Shown here: positions 1-5,643 of the stretch, in pieces
Layout: the number at the start of each line of letters is the position of its first letter
How positions within the stretch are numbered: the stretch's first letter is position 1
From: Rudanella sp.
Lineage (GTDB): Bacteria; Bacteroidota; Bacteroidia; Cytophagales; Spirosomataceae
Reading direction: 5' to 3'
Assembly (NCBI GenBank): GCA_026785985.1
Contig: JAJAYX010000167.1
Coordinates: 1 to 5,643 of the forward strand
Length of the DNA stretch: 5,643 nt
The notes under the pieces: model-generated
What the model was told of the DNA's origin: nothing
What the model saw: only the letters and a program-made list of their open reading frames with translations
Databases searched by the model: none
Translations under genes and position numbers: made by a program

Positions 1-3000
1 GAGTAGCGCAGGTTAGCCCCAAACGAAGCCTCCGGGTCAATGTTGTCGGTTTTCCGCATGAGGTAAAACAGATTACGGCCAACAAGTGAAATATTGACTG
101 CGCGAATCAACGGCAGCTTTTGAAGCAACTGTGCTGGCACTGTATAGCCAAAGGTAAACTGACGAAGTTTGATGAAATCGCCATCTACAACGCTTAGCTT
201 GGTTACGTTGTTGGCCAGCGCGGTGTAGTAATTCTGTGCCGTAGCCGTCACAGTGTTAGCCACACCCCCTTCAACCACACCGGTTTTAATGCCTCCATCG
301 CGGCCAGCAAGCGTTTCCTGGTGTAGTCCTCGCCGGTACGCGTAGTTTTCTGTTGCCGACAGAATCTTATTGCCGTAATTGTAATCGACCAGGAACGACA
401 GGTTGAAATTGCCGAATGAGAAGTCGTTGTTCAGACCACCAAACAGCGTTGGCAGTACGGTACCCATGTTGATCAGATCGCCACGCACCGGCAAACCCGA
501 CGCATCGACCACGATCTGCCCGTTCGACGCATATTTGTAATCATACGCCCGGATTTGCGGACCGGCTTCACCCACTACAAAAGCCGTGATAGCGTTGCCC
601 AGCGTTGCCCGGTTTGAGCCTAGACCAATCGGGTTATTGTTGACATCGGTTTGCAGAATCTTGTTCCGCACCGATGTTAGGTTTAACGATACGTTCCAGT
701 TTAGTTTCGAGGTCTTCAGTGGATTACCATTGAGCTGAAGTTCTACCCCTGTGTTCTGGGTTGATCCGGTTCCAACAATACCCTGTGAATATCCGGTTGC
801 CCAGCTATAGTTGGCGGGCATGATTTCATTCTGGGTTTTCTGAGTATAATAAGCCACATCCAGTCCCAGTCGATTGCCGAAGAACCGCATTTCCAGGCCA
901 AGCTCGATTTCGCTTTTCGTGAACGGCTTCAGAAACAGGTTGGGTAGTTGCGAACTGAAATTGCCCGTAGCTATTCCATTGATAGCGTTGCCTACACCAT
1001 AATATACGCTGGTACCGTAGGCTGTGGTTGGTTCGCCACTGGTTACGGCATAAGCGGCCCGCAACTTCCCAAAGCTCAGTTTCGGAATCCGCAGGAAGTC
1101 CTGAAAAAGAAACGCTGCTGTCACCGACGGCGTAAAGATGGAACGTGCCGCGATGGGCAGCGTTGAATACGTATCGTAACGACCCGTAGTACTGAGGTTC
1201 AGAAAGCCTTTGTAGCCCAGATCAACATTATAGTAAGCTGATTGAACCTCTGTGTTTGCCACTTCGTAGCCCCGGTTAAAGTTTACTACGTTGTTCCAGC
1301 TGTAGAGGTAAGGCAAGACAAACGGGCTACCGCTCAAGCTAAGTTTTTCGTACTGATTTTTGCGCAGGTTGGCTCCCAGAATGGCGTCGATGGTGAAGTC
1401 TGGCGTGATCGATTTGTTGATACCAATCAAACCATCTACGTTAAGTTCGGTACGCTGTGCGTTTGAAAGTTCGTTCAGACCACCTCTTGCTCCGTTTGAG
1501 TAAGCTGTTCCCCAGGGTGTAACGCTGAAAATCCGATCATTGGCATTATCATAGCCAATACGGGCCATGGCATAAATCCAGTCGGCAAACTGGTATTTGG
1601 TTGAGGCCATTGAAATCAGACGCTTCCGATCTACATTGTTAACAAACTGGCTTGTAACAAAATACGGGTTGGTTACGTATTCATCGTCGCTGAAGATAAC
1701 CTCACGCCCTGTTACCGGATCAAAGCCGGGAGCCAAAATGCGCTGGTCTATATTGGTAGCCAGCAGCAGACCGTTGTTGGCGTTCAGGGGGCCATCGCTC
1801 AGAATCGGCTTGTTTTTCACGCGCTCGTCGATGTAGTTAGCCAGTATACTGAAGCTGAGTTTCGACGTAATATTCTGATCAACAGTGAGGTTGATTGTTC
1901 TCCGGCCCAGGCCGCTGTTTTCCAGAACCGAGTTATTGTCGAGATTGGACAACGAAAGCCTGAACGAGCCAGTGTCACCACCTTTGGTTACCGAAACCGT
2001 ATTGGTGAAGTTTGTGCCCATTCGGTAAAAATTCTTGATGTTGTCGCGTTGTGCTGAGTAAGCATACTGCTTCCCGTCGAATTGGGTAAACGAAGAACCG
2101 TCCAGTTTACCACCCCAGCTCATGCGGCCTGTTTGTTGAGCCAATGCCTGCGTAGTGGGTCTTACTCCCCCAATGCCCTGACCGTACTCATACTGAAAGT
2201 TCGTAAAATTTACGGGTTGGTCGGTCGTCAGGTTCATGTTGTAATCTACGGCGAAATCGCCTTTTTTACCCCGCTTGGTCGTCACCAGGATCACCCCGTT
2301 CGAGGCTCTTGCGCCATACAAAGCCGATGCCGACTGGCCTTTCAGAACCGTGATTGTTTCGATGTCGTCCGGGTTCAGGTTACCAAGTCCATCGCCCCCA
2401 TCGGCACCACCCCACTCACCGGCACTACCCCGCTGCGTATTATCCATTGGTACGCCGTTGATAACAATCAGTGGCGAACCAGCCGAGTTCATACTGGGCA
2501 TACCGCGCAACAACAGCTTAGATGTTCCGCCGGGGCCGCTATTTGTTCCTTTAACGCTCAGACCAGCCACCCGACCTACCAGAGAGTTACCAATATTGGT
2601 TTCACGCGCTTTGGTAAAAGCCGAAGCATCAATGGTTGTTACAGCATAACCCAACTTGCGGGCGTCTTTAGAAATACCCAGGGCTGTTACAACTACTTCC
2701 TGCAAAACAGACTCACCAGGCATCAGGCTGACATCGATGACCGACCGGCTACCTACCTGAACTTCCTGCTTGTCGTAACCGATATACGAAAACACCAGCA
2801 CTGCATTGTCGTCGACTACTGTCAGTCGATACCGACCACTGCCATCCGTATTGGTTCCCCTGTTCGTGCCTTTTACGGTCACAGTAGCTCCCGCCACATC
2901 GCTGCCCTTTTCGTCGGTCACCTTACCGGTTATCTCTTTGTCGATAGCGAACAAAGGCGAAACGGCAAGGAGCATCCAGGCCCCCAGCATGAGGAAAATA

Positions 3001-3032
3001 CGTCTGGATGTCTTAAGTATTTTTTGTTTCAT
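1..3032 (-). CDS. SusC/RagA-family TonB-linked outer-membrane receptor (C-terminus cut by window edge)
   Basis: Outer-membrane beta-barrel receptor of the SusC/RagA family, which imports oligosaccharides or peptides using TonB energy with a SusD-like lipoprotein lid. The frame is open from the ATG at 3032 to the window edge, 1010 codons without a stop. Residues 1-29 are a signal peptide (basic start MKQKILKTSRR, then a hydrophobic run, likely cleavage after PLFA). Residues about 33-107 are a carboxypeptidase-regulatory-like beta-sandwich (ITGKVTD, then SYIGY). A TonB-box-like segment EVVVTALGI lies at 112-120. The plug follows to about 260 and contains the family signature ITVLKGQSASALYG (227-240) and NGVILVTTKRG (245-255). 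The rest is barrel. The last visible part, GRNLFYLMRKTDNIDPE near residue 990 onward, is typical of the final strands, so only some 25-40 residues should be missing. The start has no Shine-Dalgarno, as is usual in Bacteroidota. Substrate is unknown; chitooligosaccharide is inferred only from the divergent chitinase. A susD-like gene is expected downstream, outside the window. Confidence 0.96.
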   Translation of the reverse strand, partial: MKQKILKTSRRIFLMLGAWMLLAVSPLFAIDKEITGKVTDEKGSDVAGATVTVKGTNRGTNTDGSGRYRLTVVDDNAVLVFSYIGYDKQEVQVGSRSVIDVSLMPGESVLQEVVVTALGISKDARKLGYAVTTIDASAFTKARETNIGNSLVGRVAGLSVKGTNSGPGGTSKLLLRGMPSMNSAGSPLIVINGVPMDNTQRGSAGEWGGADGGDGLGNLNPDDIETITVLKGQSASALYGARASNGVILVTTKRGKKGDFAVDYNMNLTTDQPVNFTNFQYEYGQGIGGVRPTTQALAQQTGRMSWGGKLDGSSFTQFDGKQYAYSAQRDNIKNFYRMGTNFTNTVSVTKGGDTGSFRLSLSNLDNNSVLENSGLGRRTINLTVDQNITSKLSFSILANYIDERVKNKPILSDGPLNANNGLLLATNIDQRILAPGFDPVTGREVIFSDDEYVTNPYFVTSQFVNNVDRKRLISMASTKYQFADWIYAMARIGYDNANDRIFSVTPWGTAYSNGARGGLNELSNAQRTELNVDGLIGINKSITPDFTIDAILGANLRKNQYEKLSLSGSPFVLPYLYSWNNVVNFNRGYEVANTEVQSAYYNVDLGYKGFLNLSTTGRYDTYSTLPIAARSIFTPSVTAAFLFQDFLRIPKLSFGKLRAAYAVTSGEPTTAYGTSVYYGVGNAINGIATGNFSSQLPNLFLKPFTKSEIELGLEMRFFGNRLGLDVAYYTQKTQNEIMPANYSWATGYSQGIVGTGSTQNTGVELQLNGNPLKTSKLNWNVSLNLTSVRNKILQTDVNNNPIGLGSNRATLGNAITAFVVGEAGPQIRAYDYKYASNGQIVVDASGLPVRGDLINMGTVLPTLFGGLNNDFSFGNFNLSFLVDYNYGNKILSATENYAYRRGLHQETLAGRDGGIKTGVVEGGVANTVTATAQNYYTALANNVTKLSVVDGDFIKLRQFTFGYTVPAQLLQKLPLIRAVNISLVGRNLFYLMRKTDNIDPEASFGANLRY

Positions 3033-3068
3033 AAAGATTGTTTGGATTGGAAAATTGTGAACCTTGCT

Positions 3069-3097
3069 TACTCAGAAAAGACTATTCTACCTGAGTA
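3069..3097 (-). promoter_or_regulatory. Inverted repeat in the receptor leader (possible operator or leader hairpin)
   Basis: TACTCAG (3069-3075) and CTGAGTA (3091-3097) are perfect 7-base inverted copies separated by 15 bases. The repeat begins about 9 bases downstream of the candidate -7 element, so it covers the expected transcription start and early leader of the receptor gene. It could be a dimeric regulator site or a 5' stem-loop in the mRNA. Seven pairs over a 15-base loop is modest and could be chance. Confidence 0.3.
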
Positions 3098-3105
3098 GAG
3101 TAAAG

Positions 3106-3113
3106 CAAACATA
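3106..3113 (-). promoter_or_regulatory. Candidate -7 promoter element of the SusC-type receptor gene
   Basis: Read on the minus strand this is TATGTTTG, a full match to the Bacteroidota primary-sigma -7 consensus TAnnTTTG. It lies 73 bases before the receptor start codon and would give a leader of roughly 65 bases. No clear TTTG -33 element sits 19-21 bases upstream; that place is filled by a T6A6 tract that might act as an AT-rich upstream element. The -7 match is seen directly; promoter function is inference. Confidence 0.45.
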
Positions 3114-3119
3114 CTCTTT

Positions 3120-3133
3120 ATTTTTTAAAAAAT
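3120..3133. repeat. AT-only palindrome / opposed A-tracts between the divergent genes
   Basis: A perfect 14-base palindrome, A T6 A6 T, lies in the most AT-rich part of the divergent intergenic region, just upstream of the receptor's candidate -7 element. Such tracts bend DNA and can stimulate promoters or bind nucleoid proteins. Function here is inferred, and AT-rich DNA makes palindromes of this kind easily. Confidence 0.25.
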
Positions 3134-3167
3134 TTTATAATTGAGCGTATATTTTTAAATTTTCTGA

Positions 3168-3203
3168 TTTGACGGGATAGAGTTTATAAATAATTTCTGT
3201 TTG
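3168..3203 (+). promoter_or_regulatory. Candidate promoter of the GH18 chitinase gene
   Basis: A TTTG at 3168-3171 fits the Bacteroidota -33 element. Exactly 19 bases later is TAATTTCT (3191-3198), matching four of six fixed positions of TAnnTTTG. An alternative -7, TCTGTTTG (3196-3203), matches five of six but would need an overlong 24-base spacer. Either choice starts transcription some 35-45 bases before the chitinase start codon. No other site in the gap looks better, but both are imperfect. Confidence 0.3.
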
Positions 3204-3246
3204 CTCTCCCCAGTGTTTAAGTAGTTTTCCTAAAAAACCATGTAGA

Positions 3247-4419
3247 ATGACTGACCTGAAACACACAATGACAACCAGAATACCTTACTTAATCGCAGTT
3301 TATCTCTTGATTATGAGCGTATTATCAACTGGCCTATGCGCCCAACCAGCCAACAAGCTGCCCCGCCCCGTTAGTATTGGCTACGTGACAGGCGACGGCT
3401 GGACCAAAGCGCAGATCGACCCGAACAAGGTGACGCACATCAACTACGCCTTTGCCGTTCCCGACTCAACAGGTGTTCTGGCTCCGCTGACGGCGAAAGA
3501 TTCCATTAACTTGCTCACGCTGACTTCGTTGAAAGCCGTGAACAAGAATCTCCAGATACTGATTTCGGTGGGCGGCTGGGGTGGGTGCAACTACTTTTCC
3601 GATGCCGCCCTGACCGATGCCTCGCGACAGCGGTTTGCCGAAAGTGCCGTGGCCCTCCTGAAAAAACACCGGCTCGATGGGGTCGATATTGACTGGGAAT
3701 ACCCGGCGCAGGTGGGTGCCGGCAACATTTTCCGCCCCGCCGATAAATCGAATTTTACCCTGTTTCTGAAAGCCATCCGGGATCGTCTGGATCAGCAGGG
3801 GCAACAGGATAATCGCGTTGGGACCCGGCATTATTTGCTCACGGCGGCCACCGGAGCCGACACATCCTTTGTGAGCCACACCGAACTGGGGCAGGCTCAA
3901 CGTTACTTAGACTACGTTAACATCATGACGTATGACCTCTACCACGGCAACGACAAGGTGACCGGCCACCACAGCGGCCTTTATCAATCGGTTAAAGGCG
4001 ACCACTCCCGAAACAGCAGTGCCGATGCGGTCGATGGGCATATTCGGGCAGGCGTACCGGCCAATAAAATTGTGTTGGGATTGCCGTTCTATGGGCGGGG
4101 CTGGATGGATGTGAAGGCGCAGGACAACGGTCTTTTCCAACCGGCGGCCGGCAGGCATCTATTCATCAGCCACGATGAACTGGTTGATAAATACATCGGC
4201 AAAAATGGGTTTACGCGCTTCTGGGATGCCGATGCCAAAGCGCCGTACCTCTGGAACCCCACTTCCCGCACCTTCATTTCCTACGCCGATGAAGCGTCGT
4301 TTGTACCCAAAATGGCCTACGTCAAATCGAAAAAACTGGCCGGGGTCATGTTCTGGGAATACATGTATGACGTGCGGCATGATAAACTTCTGAACGTGGT
4401 GGTTCGGGAATTGAAGTGA
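3247..4419 (+). CDS. Exported GH18-family chitinase (single catalytic domain)
   Basis: Glycoside hydrolase family 18 enzyme of 390 residues, complete with a TGA stop. It should hydrolyse beta-1,4 links of chitin or chitooligosaccharides by substrate-assisted catalysis. The hallmark DxxDxDxE is intact as DGVDIDWE (144-151; D147, D149 and acid E151). Other barrel motifs are SVGG (107-110), MTYD (227-230; Y229, D230), YGRGW (282-286) and W370 in VMFWEY at strand eight. About 65 residues between YGRGW and the last strand (287-352) resemble the alpha+beta insertion of the deep-cleft (ChiA/ChiB-like) subfamily, suggesting exo-type or processive action. A signal peptide runs to about residue 32 (cleavage LCA|Q; Gln at +1 is common in Bacteroidota). 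No carbohydrate-binding module or type IX secretion C-terminal domain is present, so a periplasmic or membrane-near location is likelier than free secretion. A second start at 3268 (MTTRIPYL) gives a neater signal peptide and is equally possible. Exact substrate is unproven. Confidence 0.95.
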   Translation: MTDLKHTMTTRIPYLIAVYLLIMSVLSTGLCAQPANKLPRPVSIGYVTGDGWTKAQIDPNKVTHINYAFAVPDSTGVLAPLTAKDSINLLTLTSLKAVNKNLQILISVGGWGGCNYFSDAALTDASRQRFAESAVALLKKHRLDGVDIDWEYPAQVGAGNIFRPADKSNFTLFLKAIRDRLDQQGQQDNRVGTRHYLLTAATGADTSFVSHTELGQAQRYLDYVNIMTYDLYHGNDKVTGHHSGLYQSVKGDHSRNSSADAVDGHIRAGVPANKIVLGLPFYGRGWMDVKAQDNGLFQPAAGRHLFISHDELVDKYIGKNGFTRFWDADAKAPYLWNPTSRTFISYADEASFVPKMAYVKSKKLAGVMFWEYMYDVRHDKLLNVVVRELK

Positions 4420-4485
4420 ATCGACCAGAATCATAACCCGTTACCCACTAGCTTTCCCATATTCGTAGTTTTCGCCTGCTAACGA

Positions 4486-4513
4486 ACCAGACTTTGTTTA
4501 ACTCAAATCTGGT
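4486..4513 (+). terminator. Stem-loop after the chitinase gene, possible terminator lacking a T-run
   Basis: ACCAGA (4486-4491) pairs with TCTGGT (4508-4513), and inside it TTTG (4493-4496) pairs with CAAA (4504-4507), leaving one bulged C and a 7-base loop: ten base pairs in total. It starts 67 bases after the chitinase stop. No T-rich tail follows, so it is not a classical intrinsic terminator; it could still end or protect the chitinase mRNA, or be part of a larger transketolase leader. Confidence 0.3.
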
Positions 4514-4518
4514 GACCA

Positions 4519-4558
4519 CAGCCGACAACACACCGCTTACTGGTGAACAGCCCGGCTG
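4519..4558 (+). other. Second, weaker stem-loop in the gap before transketolase
   Basis: CAGCCG (4519-4524) can pair with CGGCTG (4553-4558), with an inner CACC/GGTG stem (4531-4534 with 4542-4545) around a 7-base loop. Unpaired internal segments of six and seven bases make it weak alone. A pyrimidine-rich stretch (about 4568-4587) follows some ten bases later, too far for a standard terminator. It may be one arm of a larger leader fold. Confidence 0.2.
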
Positions 4559-4575
4559 ACCCTTACCGCTCTTTT

Positions 4576-4583
4576 TATCTTTA
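4576..4583 (+). promoter_or_regulatory. Weak candidate -7 element for transketolase
   Basis: TATCTTTA matches five of six fixed positions of the Bacteroidota -7 consensus TAnnTTTG, but no TTTG or TTG lies 19-21 bases upstream. A start near 4590 would place the whole long stem at 4606-4674 inside the mRNA leader, which is the main reason to note it. Confidence 0.2.
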
Positions 4584-4605
4584 TCTCAAGCCAAATCGCG
4601 ATGTA

Positions 4606-4674
4606 GAAAGTTAACCAGTGCAGATACCCCCCGAACGTACCCGTTTGGAGGTGCATTTTCTGGTTAATTCTTTC
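4606..4674 (+). promoter_or_regulatory. Long imperfect stem-loop in the transketolase leader
   Basis: The outer arms GAAAG-TTAACCAG (4606-4618) and CTGGTTAA-TT-CTTTC (4660-4674) give 13 pairs with one 2-base bulge. Inside, TGCA (4619-4622) can pair with TGCA (4652-4655), and an apical hairpin CCGAACG (4631-4637), loop TACC, CGTTTGG (4642-4648) gives seven pairs including one G-U. The structure ends 11 bases before the transketolase ATG, close enough to hide or expose the ribosome landing site. It matches no riboswitch class I recognise, including the thiamine pyrophosphate riboswitch. It could also be a short palindromic mobile repeat, since the ends look like small terminal inverted repeats. 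The pairing is seen directly; function is inferred. Confidence 0.45.
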
Positions 4675-4685
4675 CGCAACGGTTT

Positions 4686-5643
4686 ATGAACGACAACCAA
4701 ACTGATCTCGATCAATTAAGTATCAATACCATTCGGCTATTGTCGGTCGATATGGTACAGAAAGCTAACTCTGGCCACCCCGGTTTGCCGTTGGGGGCTG
4801 CGCCAATGGCCTACGTGCTGTTTTCGCGCTTTCTGCGTTTCAACCCCAAAGACCCCCACTGGCCCAACCGCGACCGGTTTGTACTGTCGGCGGGGCATGG
4901 CTCAGCCCTGCTCTATAGCTTGCTACATCTGTATGGCTATGACCTGTCGCTCGGCGACCTGAAGAATTTTCGGCAGATTCACTCCAAAACTCCCGGCCAC
5001 CCGGAGTCTAACCTCACGGCGGGGGTCGAAGTGACCACCGGCCCGCTGGGGCAGGGGTTTGCCAATGGGTTAGGCATGGCCATGGCCGAAGCGTTTCTGG
5101 CTGCGCACTACAACCGCAATGGCCACACGGTGCAGGATCATTACACCTACTCCATTGTCAGCGATGGCGATTTGATGGAGGGGATTGCCTCCGAAGCGGC
5201 TTCGCTGGCGGGGCATTTGCAACTGGGTAAAATGATTTATCTGTACGACGATAATCACATTTCGCTGGATGGGCCAACCAGTTTGGCCTTCACCGAAGAC
5301 CGCATGGCCCGCTTCGATGCCTACGGCTGGCACACCCAACAGGTTGACGATGGCAATGATCTGGAAGCGATTGATTCCGCCATTCGGGCCGCTCAGGTTG
5401 ACCCGCGCCCGTCGATTATTGCCATCCGAACCATCATTGGCTTTGGCAGTCCGCAACAGGGAACCAGCAAAACCCACGGCTCCCCACTGGGCGACGAAAA
5501 CCTCCGAAAAGTCAAAGAATTCTTCGGTTTCAATCCCGACGAGTCGTTTGTGATTCCGGCTGGTGTGCGTGAACACCTTGCCGAAGCCGGGCAGCGCGGA
5601 GCCGTACTGCAAGCAGAGTGGCAAAAACAATTCGATGCATTCA
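4686..5643 (+). CDS. tkt: Transketolase, N-terminal part (cut by window edge)
   Basis: Thiamine-diphosphate enzyme that moves two-carbon ketol units between sugar phosphates in the non-oxidative pentose phosphate pathway; cytosolic. The window holds 319 codons of an expected 660-690. The pyrophosphate-binding domain is complete: SGHPG (29-33), AGHGS (69-73), GHPE (104-107), GPLGQG (119-124), and the cofactor and metal motif SDGDLMEG (159-166) with DDN (188-190); N190 and D160 should bind the divalent metal. H264 in SKTHGSPLG is the conserved substrate/cofactor-contacting histidine. The first Gly of the usual GDG is Ser, a change I believe occurs in other bacterial transketolases. Sequence continues past residue 285 ([15 protein letters not shown]) into the linker toward the pyrimidine domain, so this is the full-length form, not a split N-terminal subunit. 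The ATG at 4686 fits the usual short N-terminus; no Shine-Dalgarno is seen. It probably has its own promoter in the 266-base gap. Confidence 0.97.
   Translation, partial: MNDNQTDLDQLSINTIRLLSVDMVQKANSGHPGLPLGAAPMAYVLFSRFLRFNPKDPHWPNRDRFVLSAGHGSALLYSLLHLYGYDLSLGDLKNFRQIHSKTPGHPESNLTAGVEVTTGPLGQGFANGLGMAMAEAFLAAHYNRNGHTVQDHYTYSIVSDGDLMEGIASEAASLAGHLQLGKMIYLYDDNHISLDGPTSLAFTEDRMARFDAYGWHTQQVDDGNDLEAIDSAIRAAQVDPRPSIIAIRTIIGFGSPQQGTSKTHGSPLGDENLRKVKEFFGFNPDESFVIPAGVREHLAEAGQRGAVLQAEWQKQFDAF

Larger units (their letters stand above)
4420..4685. other. Gene-free gap between chitinase and transketolase, rich in inverted repeats
   Basis: No credible coding frame is present. The 5-base word ACCAG or its complement CTGGT occurs six times: ACCAG at 4424, 4486 and 4614; CTGGT at 4509, 4540 and 4660. 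About half an occurrence would be expected in random sequence of this length, without correcting for composition. A 13-base direct repeat is included: CTGGTGA-ACAGCC at 4540-4552, and at 4509-4523 with two extra bases (CC) in the middle. The stem-loops listed separately use these words as arms. The gap therefore appears to carry structured RNA or regulatory DNA rather than spacer. Confidence 0.5.

Noticed and set aside
2082..3098. Plus-strand open frame of 338 codons opposite the receptor gene's 5' half
   Set aside because: It is antisense to a clearly recognised SusC-type receptor and contains no recognisable domain, signal or ordered hydrophobic pattern. The translation looks like the complement of coding sequence, so its length is attributed to the codon bias of the real gene.
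3240..3245. ATG-TAG start-stop pair just upstream of the chitinase start (a similar one at 4601-4606 before transketolase)
   Set aside because: Start-stop pairs can stall ribosomes, but two copies of a 6-base string are expected often by chance and neither has a ribosome-binding context.
3033..3246. An undetected regulator or small gene between the divergent genes
   Set aside because: The 214 bases are too AT-rich and too short, with no frame showing coding character on either strand.
3331..3345. Lipoprotein signal at Cys31 of the chitinase
   Set aside because: The residues before the Cys are T-G-L, which do not fit a lipobox (a small residue is needed directly before Cys). Ordinary signal peptidase cleavage at LCA|Q fits better.
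3466..3900. Minus-strand open frame of 144 codons within the chitinase
   Set aside because: Opposite strand of an intact GH18 gene with all catalytic motifs; no domain and no promoter or start context.
4606..4674. Thiamine pyrophosphate riboswitch before a thiamine-dependent enzyme
   Set aside because: The conserved THI-box segments (CTGAGA and the ACCTGAT-like core) are absent, and transketolase, a cofactor user, is not a usual target.
5070..5630. Minus-strand open frame of 186 codons within transketolase
   Set aside because: Antisense shadow of conserved transketolase coding sequence; no recognisable protein family.
4686..5643. Split transketolase (separate N-terminal subunit)
   Set aside because: The frame runs without a stop past the point where split N-terminal subunits end and continues into the linker found in full-length enzymes.

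Overview
The window looks like chromosomal DNA from a member of the Bacteroidota, most likely an environmental Cytophagales relative (Spirosoma-like). The reasons are a SusC/RagA-type TonB-linked outer-membrane protein, start codons without Shine-Dalgarno sequences but with A/T-rich upstream stretches, Bacteroidota-style -7 elements (TAnnTTTG), and moderately GC-rich coding DNA separated by a very AT-rich intergenic stretch. The genus is inference from general feel, not from a database match.

Layout. Positions 1-3032 (minus strand) hold almost all of a SusC/RagA-family TonB-dependent receptor, cut at its C-terminus by the left window edge. Positions 3033-3246 are an AT-rich divergent promoter region with a good -7 element for the receptor, a possible promoter for the opposite gene, and a small dyad in the receptor leader. 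Positions 3247-4419 (plus strand) encode a complete exported GH18 chitinase. Positions 4420-4685 hold no gene but are rich in inverted repeats, ending in a long imperfect stem just before the next start codon. Positions 4686-5643 (plus strand) are the N-terminal half of a full-length-type transketolase, cut by the right edge.

How the genes may work together. Receptor and chitinase diverge from one 214-bp region, as in a small polysaccharide-utilisation locus: the chitinase would cut chitin or chitooligosaccharides and the receptor (with a SusD-like partner expected just beyond position 1) would import oligosaccharides. This pairing is inference from adjacency; receptor specificity cannot be read from sequence. 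Transketolase is a housekeeping enzyme of the pentose phosphate pathway and is probably an independent unit.

No overtly new multi-gene system is visible. The most interesting unexplained signal is the gap before transketolase: six copies of one 5-base half-site in both orientations (ACCAG/CTGGT), several of them forming stems that could exclude one another, which could be a structured mRNA leader. No RNA genes, CRISPR arrays or insertion sequences were seen.
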